From a virus: DNA of 21,886 nucleotides. Position 1 is the first letter of the stretch, and every line of letters begins with the position of its first letter. The position numbers and the translations under genes are program-made. This document shows, in pieces, positions 1 to 8,545 of the stretch. Below the pieces are notes generated by a model, which ran no database searches, had not been told where the DNA came from, and was given only the letters and a program-made list of their open reading frames with translations. Where the stretch lies: positions 1 through 21,886 of the IMG/VR virus record IMGVR_UViG_3300008108_007799. One strand, 5' to 3'.

Positions 1-1
1 C

Positions 2-1273
2 TATGATAATGAGGGCAATAAACATATTTTAGTAGGAGGTTCTATTGTCTCTGATTCAATATTATCTAGTGTAATAGATGTTACTTATACAAGTAGCGGT
101 GCTCAAACCTATACCTGGGCAAATCGTTTTACTAATCCTATCAATACTCTGGCACAATTTGTTGTAGTAATAAGTATTATCAATAGCCTTCCAACACAGA
201 TGATATTATGTCTGGGTATGAAAAACTATACGGATATTAACAGTAGTGAAGCTGCTTCTAGTATCTTGGCAAAGGAAGCTACCGATGGTTTTTTTCAAGT
301 AAATTTTCCTGATTTTGTTTTAAAAGAAGCAACAGGTGGAATGCTTTACGTTGGAAACAGATTATTTTACTACGGTAACAACGGACTTGTCAGGTGGTCT
401 TCAATTGCCGCAGAAAAATCAGGGCAGCAGACAAGTTTACAAAAACCATTCCTGTTTTTTGAAGACAAATATTCTATCAATATTAGCACCGATAAAGTAA
501 TCTACGGCGCAGAATGGCGAGGAGGAACAAACTCGCCGACTATAATCTTCTGGACACTCGGCTCCGTTGTTCTTATTAGCAATACTACAGGTAGCAATAA
601 TCAGATTATTGATGATCCTGATGACCTTTCTTTTAGTAGAAAGGTATTATCAAGAGATAGCTCCATTTTATCTTCAAATAGCGTAGTTGAATATGACGGG
701 ATATTCTACTGGCCTGGAACACAAAGATTTTTTGTATTCAACGGCGTAGTTCTTCCTCTTGAAAATAATCTTAATCGTCAGACTTTTTTTGATACTATTG
801 ATATGAGTAAGCGTCAGAGGGTCTTTGGTGTCAAAAATGTAAGCAGAGATGAAATATGGTGGTTCTACCCTGAAAAGGGGAAAGATGCTAACGTTGGATG
901 CACCAGAGCTGTTATTTACAATGTTGTAGATAATACCTGGTATGATACGGATATAGAAAGGGCAGCGGGTTATTTCGATAATACCGGCGGTAATATGTAT
1001 ACTGTAGGAAAAAACCTGAATCCTTACGAAGGTGATAATAACAATTATGTCTGGGAACATGAAGTCGGAAATGATCAGGTCAATCTTTATAAGGATGTAG
1101 ATCAGCAGGTTAAACCCATCCCATCCTTTTTTACCACACCTATCATTTCTTATGCTACCTTTAATCCACAAAAACAGGTAGCAATAATCAGGTCATTGAT
1201 GATCCTGATGACCTTTCTTTTAGCAAAAAGGTATTATCAAGAGATAGCTCCATTCTATCTTCAAATAGCGTAG
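2..1273 (+). pseudogene. Podovirus-type virion structural protein, 5' portion, broken by tandem duplication and open at the window edge
   Basis: The reading frame is open from base 2, so the gene probably begins upstream; the first ATG is at 200 but has no convincing ribosome-binding site. The product resembles the conserved podophage structural protein found next to tail and ejection genes. It carries stretches such as VVEYDGIFYWPGTQRFFVFN, EIWWFYPEKG, AVIYNVVDNTWYDT and a PSFFTTPII segment, with a beta-rich character. These are recalled family hallmarks, not a search result. At about base 1174 the frame runs into a second copy of its own middle region in the wrong frame, reads about 33 unrelated residues (from VAIIRSLMIL) and stops at 1273. 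It therefore lacks the C-terminal domain, which survives in the next fragment. Between 150 and 230 the translation looks unnatural while another frame reads NTDDIMSGYEKLYGY, so an extra frameshift is possible. Role in the virion (tail hub or DNA-retention protein) is inferred. Confidence 0.6.
587..1173 (+). repeat. Tandem duplication, copy A (587 bp)
   Basis: This is the first of two adjacent 587-bp copies of the middle of the structural gene. Bases 803 and 1390 (both ATG of MSKRQ) are exactly 587 apart. The copies are bounded by ACAGGTAGCA at 587 and 1174 and ACAGATAGCA at 1761, so the junction lies on about 10 bp of short homology. Because 587 is not a multiple of three, the second copy is out of frame with the first. 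Confidence 0.9.
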
Positions 1274-1760
1274 TTGAATATGACGGGATATTCTACTGGC
1301 CTGGAACACAAAGATTTTTTGTATTCAACGGCGTAGTTCTTCCGCTTGAAAATAATCTTAATCGTCAGACTTTTTTTGATACTATTGATATGAGTAAGCG
1401 CCAAAAGGTCTTTGGCGTCAAAAACGTAAGCAGAGATGAAATATGGTGGTTCTACCCTGAAAAGGGGAAAGATGCTAATGTTGGATGCACCAGAGCCGTT
1501 ATTTATAATGTTGTAGATAATACCTGGTATGATACGGATATAGAGCGAGCAGCCGGGTATTTTGATAATACCGGCGGTAACATGTATACTGTAGGAAAAA
1601 ACTTGAGTCCTTACGAAGGTGATAATAACAGTTATGTCTGGCAACATGAAGTCGGAAACGATCAGGTCAATCTTTATAAAGCACCAGACCAGCAAACTAA
1701 AGCTATTCCTTCCTTCTTTACGACTCCTATAATTTCTTATGCTACCTTTAATCCACAAAA
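1174..1760 (+). repeat. Tandem duplication, copy B (587 bp)
   Basis: This second copy of the 587-bp segment differs from copy A at roughly 40 positions by eye (about 7%). The differences are mostly at third codon positions and are denser towards the 3' end. That pattern points to two alleles that diverged under selection before being joined, rather than to a fresh slippage event. Confidence 0.88.
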
Positions 1761-2061
1761 ACAGATAGCAGGAATTGATTACAACATAGGTATAGAAAGG
1801 ATAGAGCCTAATATTGTCGGAACAAAAAAGATAAAGATGACTGTTAGTATCAATACGTATGAATATCCTGCAAGTGCTCCTGTAACAGCTACTTATAACC
1901 TGACTGAGGATGGAGAAGTAGAGAATATTATTAGACCTGCTATTAATGAACGCAAACAAGGAAGAAACATTAATTTTACTTTCAAATCAGAAGGTATCGG
2001 TTCTGGTTATCAGATGGGAACTACCTTTGTTTTAGCTGAAATAGATGATGGCAGGCCATGA
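1177..2061 (+). pseudogene. Podovirus-type virion structural protein, 3' portion in a second frame
   Basis: This fragment continues the gene in a frame shifted from the first part. The frame is open from 1165, but codons match the family only from GSNNQ at 1177; the first ATG is at 1390 (MSKRQKVFGV). It repeats the EIWWFYPEKG / NVVDNTWYDT region and then adds the missing C-terminal domain (IDYNIGIERIEPNIVG, then a region ending FVLAEIDDGRP). A C-terminus with a GxxYQMGxxFxxxEIxDxRP pattern is typical of this phage protein as I recall it. Joining 2-1173 directly to 1761-2061 restores one continuous frame, so the ancestor was a single gene. Whether the fragment is translated from 1390 is unknown; no strong ribosome-binding site precedes that ATG. 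It ends in an ATGA overlap with the next gene. Confidence 0.6.
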
Positions 2062-2327
2062 TTAGCGTTTATCCTAAATATATTAGCATTAAATACTGGG
2101 CAGCTACTGTTTGCGATGATTATTCGGATTTTCCCTTACCGATACTCCATGATGAAACGAAATGGGCAGCGTGGGCAGAGAATTTAATCAGTACCCCACC
2201 ATTTATGATTGCCGGAGTACCAAGTCCCTATAAAGACGTTCGTAAAAAGGATGGAGAACTTGCTTTTAAAAACTGGGAAGAATGGGCAAAAAAAGCCTAT
2301 TTGGTTATGCTATCTGATCCAGAATAA
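2058..2327 (+). CDS. Small conserved phage protein, unknown function
   Basis: This 89-residue protein starts in an ATGA overlap with the stop of the structural gene, so translation is probably coupled. It is rich in tryptophan and acidic residues (KYWAATVCDD, ETKWAAWAENL, FKNWEEWAKKAYL) and has no signal peptide or membrane segment. A small Trp-rich protein directly after this tail-type gene fits a virion-assembly or chaperone role, but that is context only. I do not recognise the family with certainty. A weak break of about 50 bases separates it from the nuclease gene downstream. Confidence 0.65.
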   Translation: MISVYPKYISIKYWAATVCDDYSDFPLPILHDETKWAAWAENLISTPPFMIAGVPSPYKDVRKKDGELAFKNWEEWAKKAYLVMLSDPE

Positions 2328-2380
2328 ACTATGATTTTTTAAGTCTACAATTATTTCGTGCTATAATAAAAAAGAAAAAA

Positions 2381-2857
2381 GTGAGCAGATCAATAATCAT
2401 GGCTCTAGACCTTGGTACTACTACCGGCTGGGCTACCTGCGATTTATCGGGTAACATAACTTCTGGGACTACTAGCTTTAAAACCGGTAGGTTTGAAGGC
2501 GGCGGCATGCCTTTTTTACGTTTTAAACGATGGCTTACCGATTTTAAGGCACTACTTGGAGCTATTGATGCAATTTATTTTGAAGAAGTAAGAGCCCATA
2601 AAGGAGTAGATGCCGCCCATAAATACGGTGGATTTGTTGCTCATCTGACCAGCTGGTGCGAACACCACCAGATACCTTACTCTGGCATACCTGTTGGAAC
2701 AATTAAGAAACATATTACCGGTAAAGGAAATGCTCCTAAGGAGTCCGTAATAATGGCAATTAAAAATAAGGGTTTTGCTCCGGTTGACGATAACGAAGCT
2801 GATAGCCTTGCCCTACTTGATTTTGTACTAAATTACCGAGAGAAAATTGAAAGTTAA
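2381..2857 (+). CDS. RuvC-like Holliday-junction resolvase (phage type)
   Basis: This 158-residue protein has the RNase H-like fold signature of RuvC-family resolvases. The first strand carries LDLGTTTGWA (residues 9-18, catalytic Asp), a second carries IYFEEVRAHKG (Glu at about 68-69), and the C-terminal part has DDNEADSLALLDF (acidic cluster with the final catalytic Asp). The four-acid layout looks intact. The enzyme would cut four-way junctions or branched DNA in the cytoplasm before or during packaging, or during recombination with the exonuclease/Bet pair encoded further right. The first possible start is GTG at 2381; ATG at 2399 would begin just before the first strand and is a reasonable alternative. 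The upstream sequence is A-rich with only a weak ribosome-binding site. Confidence 0.82.
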   Translation: MSRSIIMALDLGTTTGWATCDLSGNITSGTTSFKTGRFEGGGMPFLRFKRWLTDFKALLGAIDAIYFEEVRAHKGVDAAHKYGGFVAHLTSWCEHHQIPYSGIPVGTIKKHITGKGNAPKESVIMAIKNKGFAPVDDNEADSLALLDFVLNYREKIES

Positions 2858-2882
2858 TTTTATTTAACTGATAATAATCTGG

Positions 2883-2903
2883 AGTGCCTATTTCCTAGGC
2901 ATT
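2883..2903. terminator. Short hairpin downstream of the resolvase gene
   Basis: AGTGCCTA (2883-2890) and TAGGCATT (2896-2903) can form an 8-bp stem including one G-U pair, with a 5-base loop, 25 bases after the resolvase stop. No T-tract follows on either strand, so it may be an mRNA 3'-end structure rather than a true rho-independent terminator. Confidence 0.25.
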
Positions 2904-2974
2904 ACCTGTAAATCCCAAGCAAGCTTACTCTAGAAAATATAATGCACAAAGTTATCAAGATTTTTGTGGATGAA

Positions 2975-3107
2975 TTAATCTAAGATTTTGACGTTACTTG
3001 CAAATGTCTTTTGACCTTTGATATTTAGTTCGTATTCGACTTTCTGATTGTTTAATAAAACCATATTTATTATCAAGAGAATAAAATTTAACAATACCTG
3101 TTTTCAT
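2975..3107 (-). pseudogene. Decayed cold-shock protein (CspA family) with internal deletion
   Basis: On the minus strand an ATG at 3107 opens MKTGIVKFYSLDNKYGFIK, the first two strands and RNP1-like motif (K-x-GFI) of a CspA-type OB fold. A different frame then ends with QKVEYELNIKG and QKTFASNVKILD followed by TAA at 2975-2977, which is the normal C-terminal end of such proteins. The middle (RNP2-like KDIFVH region and the following loop, roughly 25 codons) is missing. The 133-bp span is not a multiple of three, so the two halves are out of frame. The ORF actually left is a 37-residue peptide. CspA proteins are RNA chaperones of about 66-70 residues; this one cannot fold normally. It lies just downstream of the minus-strand virion genes. 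Confidence 0.75.
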
Positions 3108-3153
3108 GAACACAATCCAAAGTTATTGAATATTCAACTTAAAATAACATTTT

Positions 3154-5337
3154 TTATTCCTGATTGCCATTTAAAATGTTATATAAAGTTGGTAGATAAT
3201 TAGGCTTACTATAAACAACTGGTTTTCTTGTTAATAAATCTCTAGCATAAACAGGATCAGTCAATGCTTGCTCTAGTATGTTATAAGTTGGATTTAGCCG
3301 AGTAAAGCCAGCTATATTATGTTTAAATGGGAGACCTGGAATATATTTTGCTAACGATAAAGGCTGCGTTACCTCAGACCCTAAATATGAGCGTACTCTT
3401 TCCTTTAACTGTTCCTTTGGCATAGTAGCAGAACCAAAAGCAGAGTTGCCCCTAGCTACTTCCGCTCTATTTTTCAAATATTCGTTAATTTGTTCGAATA
3501 CCCCTAGTTCTTCAGGGGAATAGATAGCATCAAGTTTCTGGCCTCTTTCCCTTAAAAATTGACTGGATTTATCATAAGTCGGTAAATTATGATCAATAGC
3601 TTTTCCAAGATACATATCCCTAAAATAAGCCTTAGTTAATTCCTCTGCCGGTGTTCCTTTTACCTGCTCCATGTAATTAGCTATACTAGCCTTAGGCGAT
3701 GCCATGATATTGCGAGGTAAATCATCAACAGGAACTCTATATGCATCCCATTCGTCTTTTGATACAAATTTTTTAAGTAGTCTATCTCTATTGATTTTAT
3801 TAATCTCTGGTGAATGTTCCTTGTAAACTTGTCGATGAGCTAATCCTTCGGGAGTTGCTTCCAAATCTGCTTCTAAAGCTTTTTTCTGTTTGGTAAAATG
3901 CCTAATTAGCGACTCATTACCACCTTTTGCAGACCTTTTTAACTCCGTAATGTTATTACCAATTTCAGTAATGGCCTTATCAATATGACCTGGACTATAA
4001 TGTCCGCTTTCTAAAGTAGCAATTTTCTCTTTTAAATCACTAATTTTTGAAATTTTTCCACGAAACCCTGGCATTAATTCATTTAGTATCTGATCTTTAG
4101 CTTGAAAACTTAAGTTAGGGTATTGTTGCTCAAGTTGAACCATTATTTTATTTACTTCTTTTTCAAGCTCTGTAAGTTCTGTTTTAGATTTTTCTGCTAT
4201 CCTTTTATATTTATCAGGTAACAAAGATTTATTCTTATTTAATCCCTTTTCTATATCACCAAGCTCTTTAGCTATAGCCTGCTCCGTATAACTGTTTAAA
4301 TTTTCAGTAGGATATAAATTAGGTGATTCTTCCAGTTTCCCATACAATGGACTTGCTGCTTTTTCCCTTGCCTTTTCTAGCTTTCCCAGTTTTTTACTAA
4401 TTACTTCTCTCCCTGCTTCTCCTACTTCTATCTGTGTTGGATTTGACTCGCTGCCGATGTTATTTAGTTTCCTACGTAAAATCTCATCATTAGCAGTCAT
4501 TTTACTCTGTATTCCGGTAAAATTTGGAGCATAGGCATTATGTAAATTGGATATATCTCTATTTAAGGCTACTTCTGCCGTAACAGGAATTACATCAAGG
4601 CTTTCAGGGTTAAATCTTTCTAAATTTGTAAGACCTTCCCCTTTAGTAATATCTTTCATTAATTTCGCAACTTTTTCTTCTTTAGCACGATTTCTTCCAG
4701 ATTTAGAGAATCTATCTAATAAATTCCGAGATTTAGAAGCGCCGCCTTGAATGCCAAGAGCAGATATGTCAGCTACTAAAGGGTCAACTCCCGCTTCGAT
4801 AGCAGTACCGCTTAAACTACCAAGAAGCCCCTCTATAGCAGCACTTTTACCAACTTTATTAACTTTACTAAATTTTCCAAGTAATCCGCCTGGAGCTGCC
4901 CACTCCATACCGTGTCCTACTATTCTCTGTAAAGCCTCTCTCGGCTGCGGGGTAATATCAATATCATAGTTTGCTAATCCCTCTTTTATCCATTTTGACG
5001 GACGATCTACATTATCTTCCCTAAAATAATTCGGTTGCTCGCTAAAATGTTTTAGCGCTTCCCTTGTTTCCGGGTCTCTGTAAGGGTTGTTATTATCAGC
5101 AAGCTTGCCTGATACCCATCTAACACCTGCCTCCCCAAGGTTAGCAAGATTAGCAGGTATATCGGGCAATTCTGATAACACACTAGCCGTCTTTTTACTT
5201 AAGAAAGGTAGCCAATCATCTCCTGCGTTTTGATAATCAGGCATTTTAGGTCTAATTCTAAGACCTTCAAACTCATTTTTTCCTGCACTGAATTCACTGT
5301 TTTTAGGCCTGATTCTAAGACCTTCAAAATCACTCAT
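3154..5337 (-). CDS. Large putative phage internal-virion/ejection protein
   Basis: This 727-residue protein is last in a four-gene minus-strand block and starts 2 bases after the preceding stop. The N-terminus has a repeated FEGLRIRPK motif (residues 4-12 and 23-31). A Gly/Ala-rich stretch that could be membrane-active follows (about residues 140-205). A long charged helical, probably coiled-coil region covers about 335-510. The C-terminus is Pro/Tyr-rich with no recognised domain. There are no catalytic motifs that I can identify. Large helical proteins with a glycine/alanine segment encoded beside podovirus tail genes are commonly DNA-ejection (pilot) proteins packed inside the capsid. That role is inferred from composition and position, not from a domain match. 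Confidence 0.65.
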   Translation of the reverse strand: MSDFEGLRIRPKNSEFSAGKNEFEGLRIRPKMPDYQNAGDDWLPFLSKKTASVLSELPDIPANLANLGEAGVRWVSGKLADNNNPYRDPETREALKHFSEQPNYFREDNVDRPSKWIKEGLANYDIDITPQPREALQRIVGHGMEWAAPGGLLGKFSKVNKVGKSAAIEGLLGSLSGTAIEAGVDPLVADISALGIQGGASKSRNLLDRFSKSGRNRAKEEKVAKLMKDITKGEGLTNLERFNPESLDVIPVTAEVALNRDISNLHNAYAPNFTGIQSKMTANDEILRRKLNNIGSESNPTQIEVGEAGREVISKKLGKLEKAREKAASPLYGKLEESPNLYPTENLNSYTEQAIAKELGDIEKGLNKNKSLLPDKYKRIAEKSKTELTELEKEVNKIMVQLEQQYPNLSFQAKDQILNELMPGFRGKISKISDLKEKIATLESGHYSPGHIDKAITEIGNNITELKRSAKGGNESLIRHFTKQKKALEADLEATPEGLAHRQVYKEHSPEINKINRDRLLKKFVSKDEWDAYRVPVDDLPRNIMASPKASIANYMEQVKGTPAEELTKAYFRDMYLGKAIDHNLPTYDKSSQFLRERGQKLDAIYSPEELGVFEQINEYLKNRAEVARGNSAFGSATMPKEQLKERVRSYLGSEVTQPLSLAKYIPGLPFKHNIAGFTRLNPTYNILEQALTDPVYARDLLTRKPVVYSKPNYLPTLYNILNGNQE

Positions 5338-5339
5338 AT

Positions 5340-6509
5340 TTATTGTACTCGTCTATAACCTGGTCTACTTAAAGCTTTTGGTACATCTTCAAAATGGATT
5401 TCTTCTATTACTCCAGAAGGTGCTTGAATTTTAACCCATTCTTCTTGTGGAGATGGATCAGAGGGATGTTCTTCATTCGGTTCTATATCTGATAAACCAT
5501 AGTCCTGAACATTCAAGAATTTTTTTATTTGTTTATAATTATTTTTATCTATAAAACGCTTGGTTCTAGATGATAATGCTGCCGCATTGTAAATTCCTTC
5601 CGCTTCTTTTTCAAGATTATGTAATTTTTGTTCAAAGACATGTTTACTGTCTTTTCCAAAAGTTGGATATAAGTTATTTTGATCTGTATATTTTATCATT
5701 GAATCTGTCGGTGCTGCACCTTTTAATGTCTGCTCTCCCATTATTGCTATCTTTTTACTTGCAGCATAAAGATCGTTATACAGAGCAGCAATTTTCTTTT
5801 TTACAGGATCATTTGAAAATCTACTCATAAAAGAACCAAAATCTTGTAAAGATTTTTCAAAAACAAAAGGATCATCAACGTTAATCCCTTTTTCTTTCAT
5901 TAAAGCTTTTAATTTTTCATAATTTTCCTTTACCTCTCTAACATCTTTAAGATAAGCACCTGTTTTTTTTGCATCCTCCCCAGCTTTATCCTGTTTAGAG
6001 TCCGTCATAATTTTTGGAGCTAATCTATCTAATTCTGAATCAGAGCCGTATTTATTCTTTTTGTACTGTAATTCTTCTTTTCTAAAATTATCCAGTAAAT
6101 TATGGGCTCTTTTAGTTTCTTCCAGCTGCCTCTCTTGGAATTTACGATGCCATGCTTTTTCCTCTTTGGCCGCTTCTAACCCTTCTTGTGCCCTTTGTTG
6201 CTGCAATATTTGATTAGCCAAACGCTCATTTTCGGCAATAGCTGTATCCTCGCTAGTATTATAAGCACTAAGCGCAGGATTCATCGCCCGCCCTATAACT
6301 CCTAAATTATTTTTAAAACCACGCACCCGCGGCTCAGTAGCTAAACCATTACCAAGAGCAAGTAACGCATTATTTATCGCTCTATGCTCCTGATCCCTAC
6401 TCATCCCTAAATTGCTTCGGGTGCTACTAATCGCTTTTGCTATTCCCTCATCAAAAGGATTTCTTCTCTCCGGGAGAGCTGCTACCTGATTTAATATTTC
6501 TTCTTCCAT
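5340..6509 (-). CDS. Putative phage internal-virion/structural protein, helical
   Basis: This 389-residue protein is almost entirely predicted helical and charged, with a coiled-coil-like centre (LANQILQQQRAQEGLEAA onwards, about residues 90-150). The remainder is Lys/Glu-rich, for example VREVKENYEKLKALMKEKG. There is no signal peptide, no membrane helix and no recognised enzymatic motif. The N-terminal part (NPFDEGIAKAISS, ALLALGNGLA) is typical of phage ejection-type proteins as I recall them, but I cannot name a family. It sits 25 bases after the 669-residue gene and 2 bases before the 727-residue gene, so it is probably co-transcribed with both. Role inferred from neighbours. Confidence 0.65.
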   Translation of the reverse strand: MEEEILNQVAALPERRNPFDEGIAKAISSTRSNLGMSRDQEHRAINNALLALGNGLATEPRVRGFKNNLGVIGRAMNPALSAYNTSEDTAIAENERLANQILQQQRAQEGLEAAKEEKAWHRKFQERQLEETKRAHNLLDNFRKEELQYKKNKYGSDSELDRLAPKIMTDSKQDKAGEDAKKTGAYLKDVREVKENYEKLKALMKEKGINVDDPFVFEKSLQDFGSFMSRFSNDPVKKKIAALYNDLYAASKKIAIMGEQTLKGAAPTDSMIKYTDQNNLYPTFGKDSKHVFEQKLHNLEKEAEGIYNAAALSSRTKRFIDKNNYKQIKKFLNVQDYGLSDIEPNEEHPSDPSPQEEWVKIQAPSGVIEEIHFEDVPKALSRPGYRRVQ

Positions 6510-6534
6510 AATTTATACATTTTATAATTAAAAT

Positions 6535-8544
6535 TTACCTCCAATGAGCTCCACTTCTTCCATTACTGTAATTATGATTACGAGGTGGAGTTTGACTTTG
6601 TCCTGAATACCAACCTGAACGAACTGCAGACACATTTCTTGGTAAGTTTTCTTTCCTTGGATATCTATTTTCTATTTCAGCTAATGCCATCTCTCTTAAC
6701 CATTCAGGCGTCCACCCTGGATTATGAACTGCCGTTCTATTCATAAGAGCTTGAATCTGTGCTTCTTTTTGCGCTGTAATTTGTGCTTGACGTTGTTGTT
6801 CTGCTATTCTTGCCTGCTCGGCTCTGACTTGTTCTTGCCTTACCCTTTCTGCTTGAGCGATACGGGTTTGTTCCTGTTCTTGTTTAATACGATTTTCTTC
6901 AGCTATCTTTAAAACCATCTGCCTTTCCTGCTCTTTTCGTCTTGCCTCATCTTCTTTCCTTTTTTGCAGCTTGGTATTTTCAAAATCGGCATAATTCTTG
7001 ATACCTCCCATATCCTGATTTAAATTACTCTCAAGCTCCGTCTCACTATGACTTACCGGTACAGTCTGCGCATATTGTGCCAAAGCATGAATATTTGGCC
7101 TTAAAGATGGCGTATAAACAGAGGGGTTACTACTAACATTTGGATTGGCAAAAATACTGCTAATTTCTGGGCTTACATTGTATTTTACAATATCACTACC
7201 CGCTATTTGCGGCCATTCCTGATTCCTCTCTTCTTCAAATCTCTCGCGTTTCTGATTTAACTCATCTTGCGTATTTAGCCACTTGTCTACTCCGAGCTGG
7301 TTCATTCCGCTAATCTTGCCAAGTACGTCCTGATATTCGGACAATCCTTGCTGACCTAAACTATTTAACCGGTTTAAATCATTCATGTCGCTTTTATTTA
7401 AACTGCTCATTCTTCCGCGAAGTACATCATGCAAGAGATTGTTTCTATTGCCAAAACGACTTTTAGCAATTCTATTAATAGCATCCTCGGTTTGTGATAA
7501 ATGTGATTGTGATCCATAAGTACCCTTTCGCTCATGATCCATACTAATTCTTGCTTTCTCTGCTTTTAAAAGACTTTTGGTATCAGCATCAAGCTTGTTT
7601 ACTTGTGGATCATAAATTGTAGATAAATCGCCTATAGCTCGCGTTCCAACATTCTCTTTCCCCATTAACGAACCATAAAGCTTATCTCTTTCTTCCCTTG
7701 ATGAATCATTATAATCATGGCTCAAATCACCTAGCAGACGATGCGATACTGCTAATTCTTCAGGCACATTAGCTAGCTGCTGACCACTGTAAGTGGGAGT
7801 TGGGCTATTATAAAGATTTAGTCCTTTTTCTAGTAACTTGACTGCTGCTGCTTCACCGTAAGGCCCCATGCTACCCGGATCACCGCCGCTATTTACTATA
7901 TTGTACAAAGCCTTCATCTTTTGTTTTGGGGCGTTTAATTCTTCATAAAACCTATTCTTATCTGCCGAATTTGCTAGATGTGAATATATATGCTGCTGAT
8001 TGCCAAATTGCCCCAGCATATTAGTAAGTCCTGCTCTCTTTGCCTTTTCGCTATTACCAAGAGCATTTAAACTATTGCCAAGTCCGGAATTATATTCAGA
8101 ATCAAGACCCTGTGCATCGTTACTTAAGGCATCTATACCAACACGTGATAATGGAAGCCCTTTATTTAGGTTCTTATCAAATTTATTATAAAAACCGGTT
8201 TGTCTACTACCGGTTCTATCTCCAAACTGTTTTCCCATCAGCTTCCATCCGGTATCGCCTACCCGTCTTTGACCTGACGTCAGTATATCCAGTAAAGAGG
8301 TTTTCTGCCCTTCATTAAAACCTTGTGGAGTTCTATTAAAAACACTGTTTGCCGCTTGGGAATAAGGAGCAGGAGAATTATTAAACTGATCTTCCAGCAT
8401 TCGTTTCCTCTGCGTTAAAGCAGACATCGGAACACTAGTCTTTCCTCTATATACAGGCGTCGGGTTAGCTACCATTCGCCCTACATCACGATTAATTAGG
8501 CTAAGTGCTTGCTCTCGGAGGTCATTTAAGTTGTGTGTTTTCAT
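6535..8544 (-). CDS. Putative phage virion protein with Gln/Glu-rich coiled coil
   Basis: This 669-residue protein is Asn/Ser/Gly-rich over its first 480 or so residues and has no recognised domain. A strongly heptad-like Gln/Glu/Arg coiled coil follows at about residues 530-610 (for example EQERQMVLKIAEENRIKQEQ), then a short tail with a TPEWLREMALAEIENRYP helix and a basic Asn/Gly-rich end. The ATG at 8544 is preceded by AGAGGATAAT, whose purine core lies inside the last codons of the upstream gene; with 1 base between genes the two are very likely translationally coupled. The long coiled coil fits a structural or DNA-ejection role, but no function can be assigned from sequence alone. Confidence 0.65.
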   Translation of the reverse strand: MKTHNLNDLREQALSLINRDVGRMVANPTPVYRGKTSVPMSALTQRKRMLEDQFNNSPAPYSQAANSVFNRTPQGFNEGQKTSLLDILTSGQRRVGDTGWKLMGKQFGDRTGSRQTGFYNKFDKNLNKGLPLSRVGIDALSNDAQGLDSEYNSGLGNSLNALGNSEKAKRAGLTNMLGQFGNQQHIYSHLANSADKNRFYEELNAPKQKMKALYNIVNSGGDPGSMGPYGEAAAVKLLEKGLNLYNSPTPTYSGQQLANVPEELAVSHRLLGDLSHDYNDSSREERDKLYGSLMGKENVGTRAIGDLSTIYDPQVNKLDADTKSLLKAEKARISMDHERKGTYGSQSHLSQTEDAINRIAKSRFGNRNNLLHDVLRGRMSSLNKSDMNDLNRLNSLGQQGLSEYQDVLGKISGMNQLGVDKWLNTQDELNQKRERFEEERNQEWPQIAGSDIVKYNVSPEISSIFANPNVSSNPSVYTPSLRPNIHALAQYAQTVPVSHSETELESNLNQDMGGIKNYADFENTKLQKRKEDEARRKEQERQMVLKIAEENRIKQEQEQTRIAQAERVRQEQVRAEQARIAEQQRQAQITAQKEAQIQALMNRTAVHNPGWTPEWLREMALAEIENRYPRKENLPRNVSAVRSGWYSGQSQTPPRNHNYSNGRSGAHWR

Positions 8545-8545
8545 A

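Noticed and set aside
674-1959. Two long minus-strand open frames (674-1171 and 1261-1959) with similar products
   Set aside because: They are antisense shadows of the duplicated tail gene; the similarity of the two products only reflects the 587-bp duplication, and the plus-strand frames carry the phage family motifs.
2955-2975. TTTGTGGATGAA, close to a DnaA box
   Set aside because: A single degenerate match next to a decayed gene is expected by chance in AT-rich DNA; no cluster of boxes nearby.
4547-4969. Two plus-strand ORFs opposite the 727-residue gene
   Set aside because: They lie entirely inside a well-supported minus-strand gene, have no ribosome-binding sites and show reverse-frame composition.
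5340-6509. Possible type III/IV secretion or toxin protein reading of the helical virion proteins
   Set aside because: Coiled-coil and low-complexity content alone does not support it; operon position with a podovirus virion protein is the better explanation.
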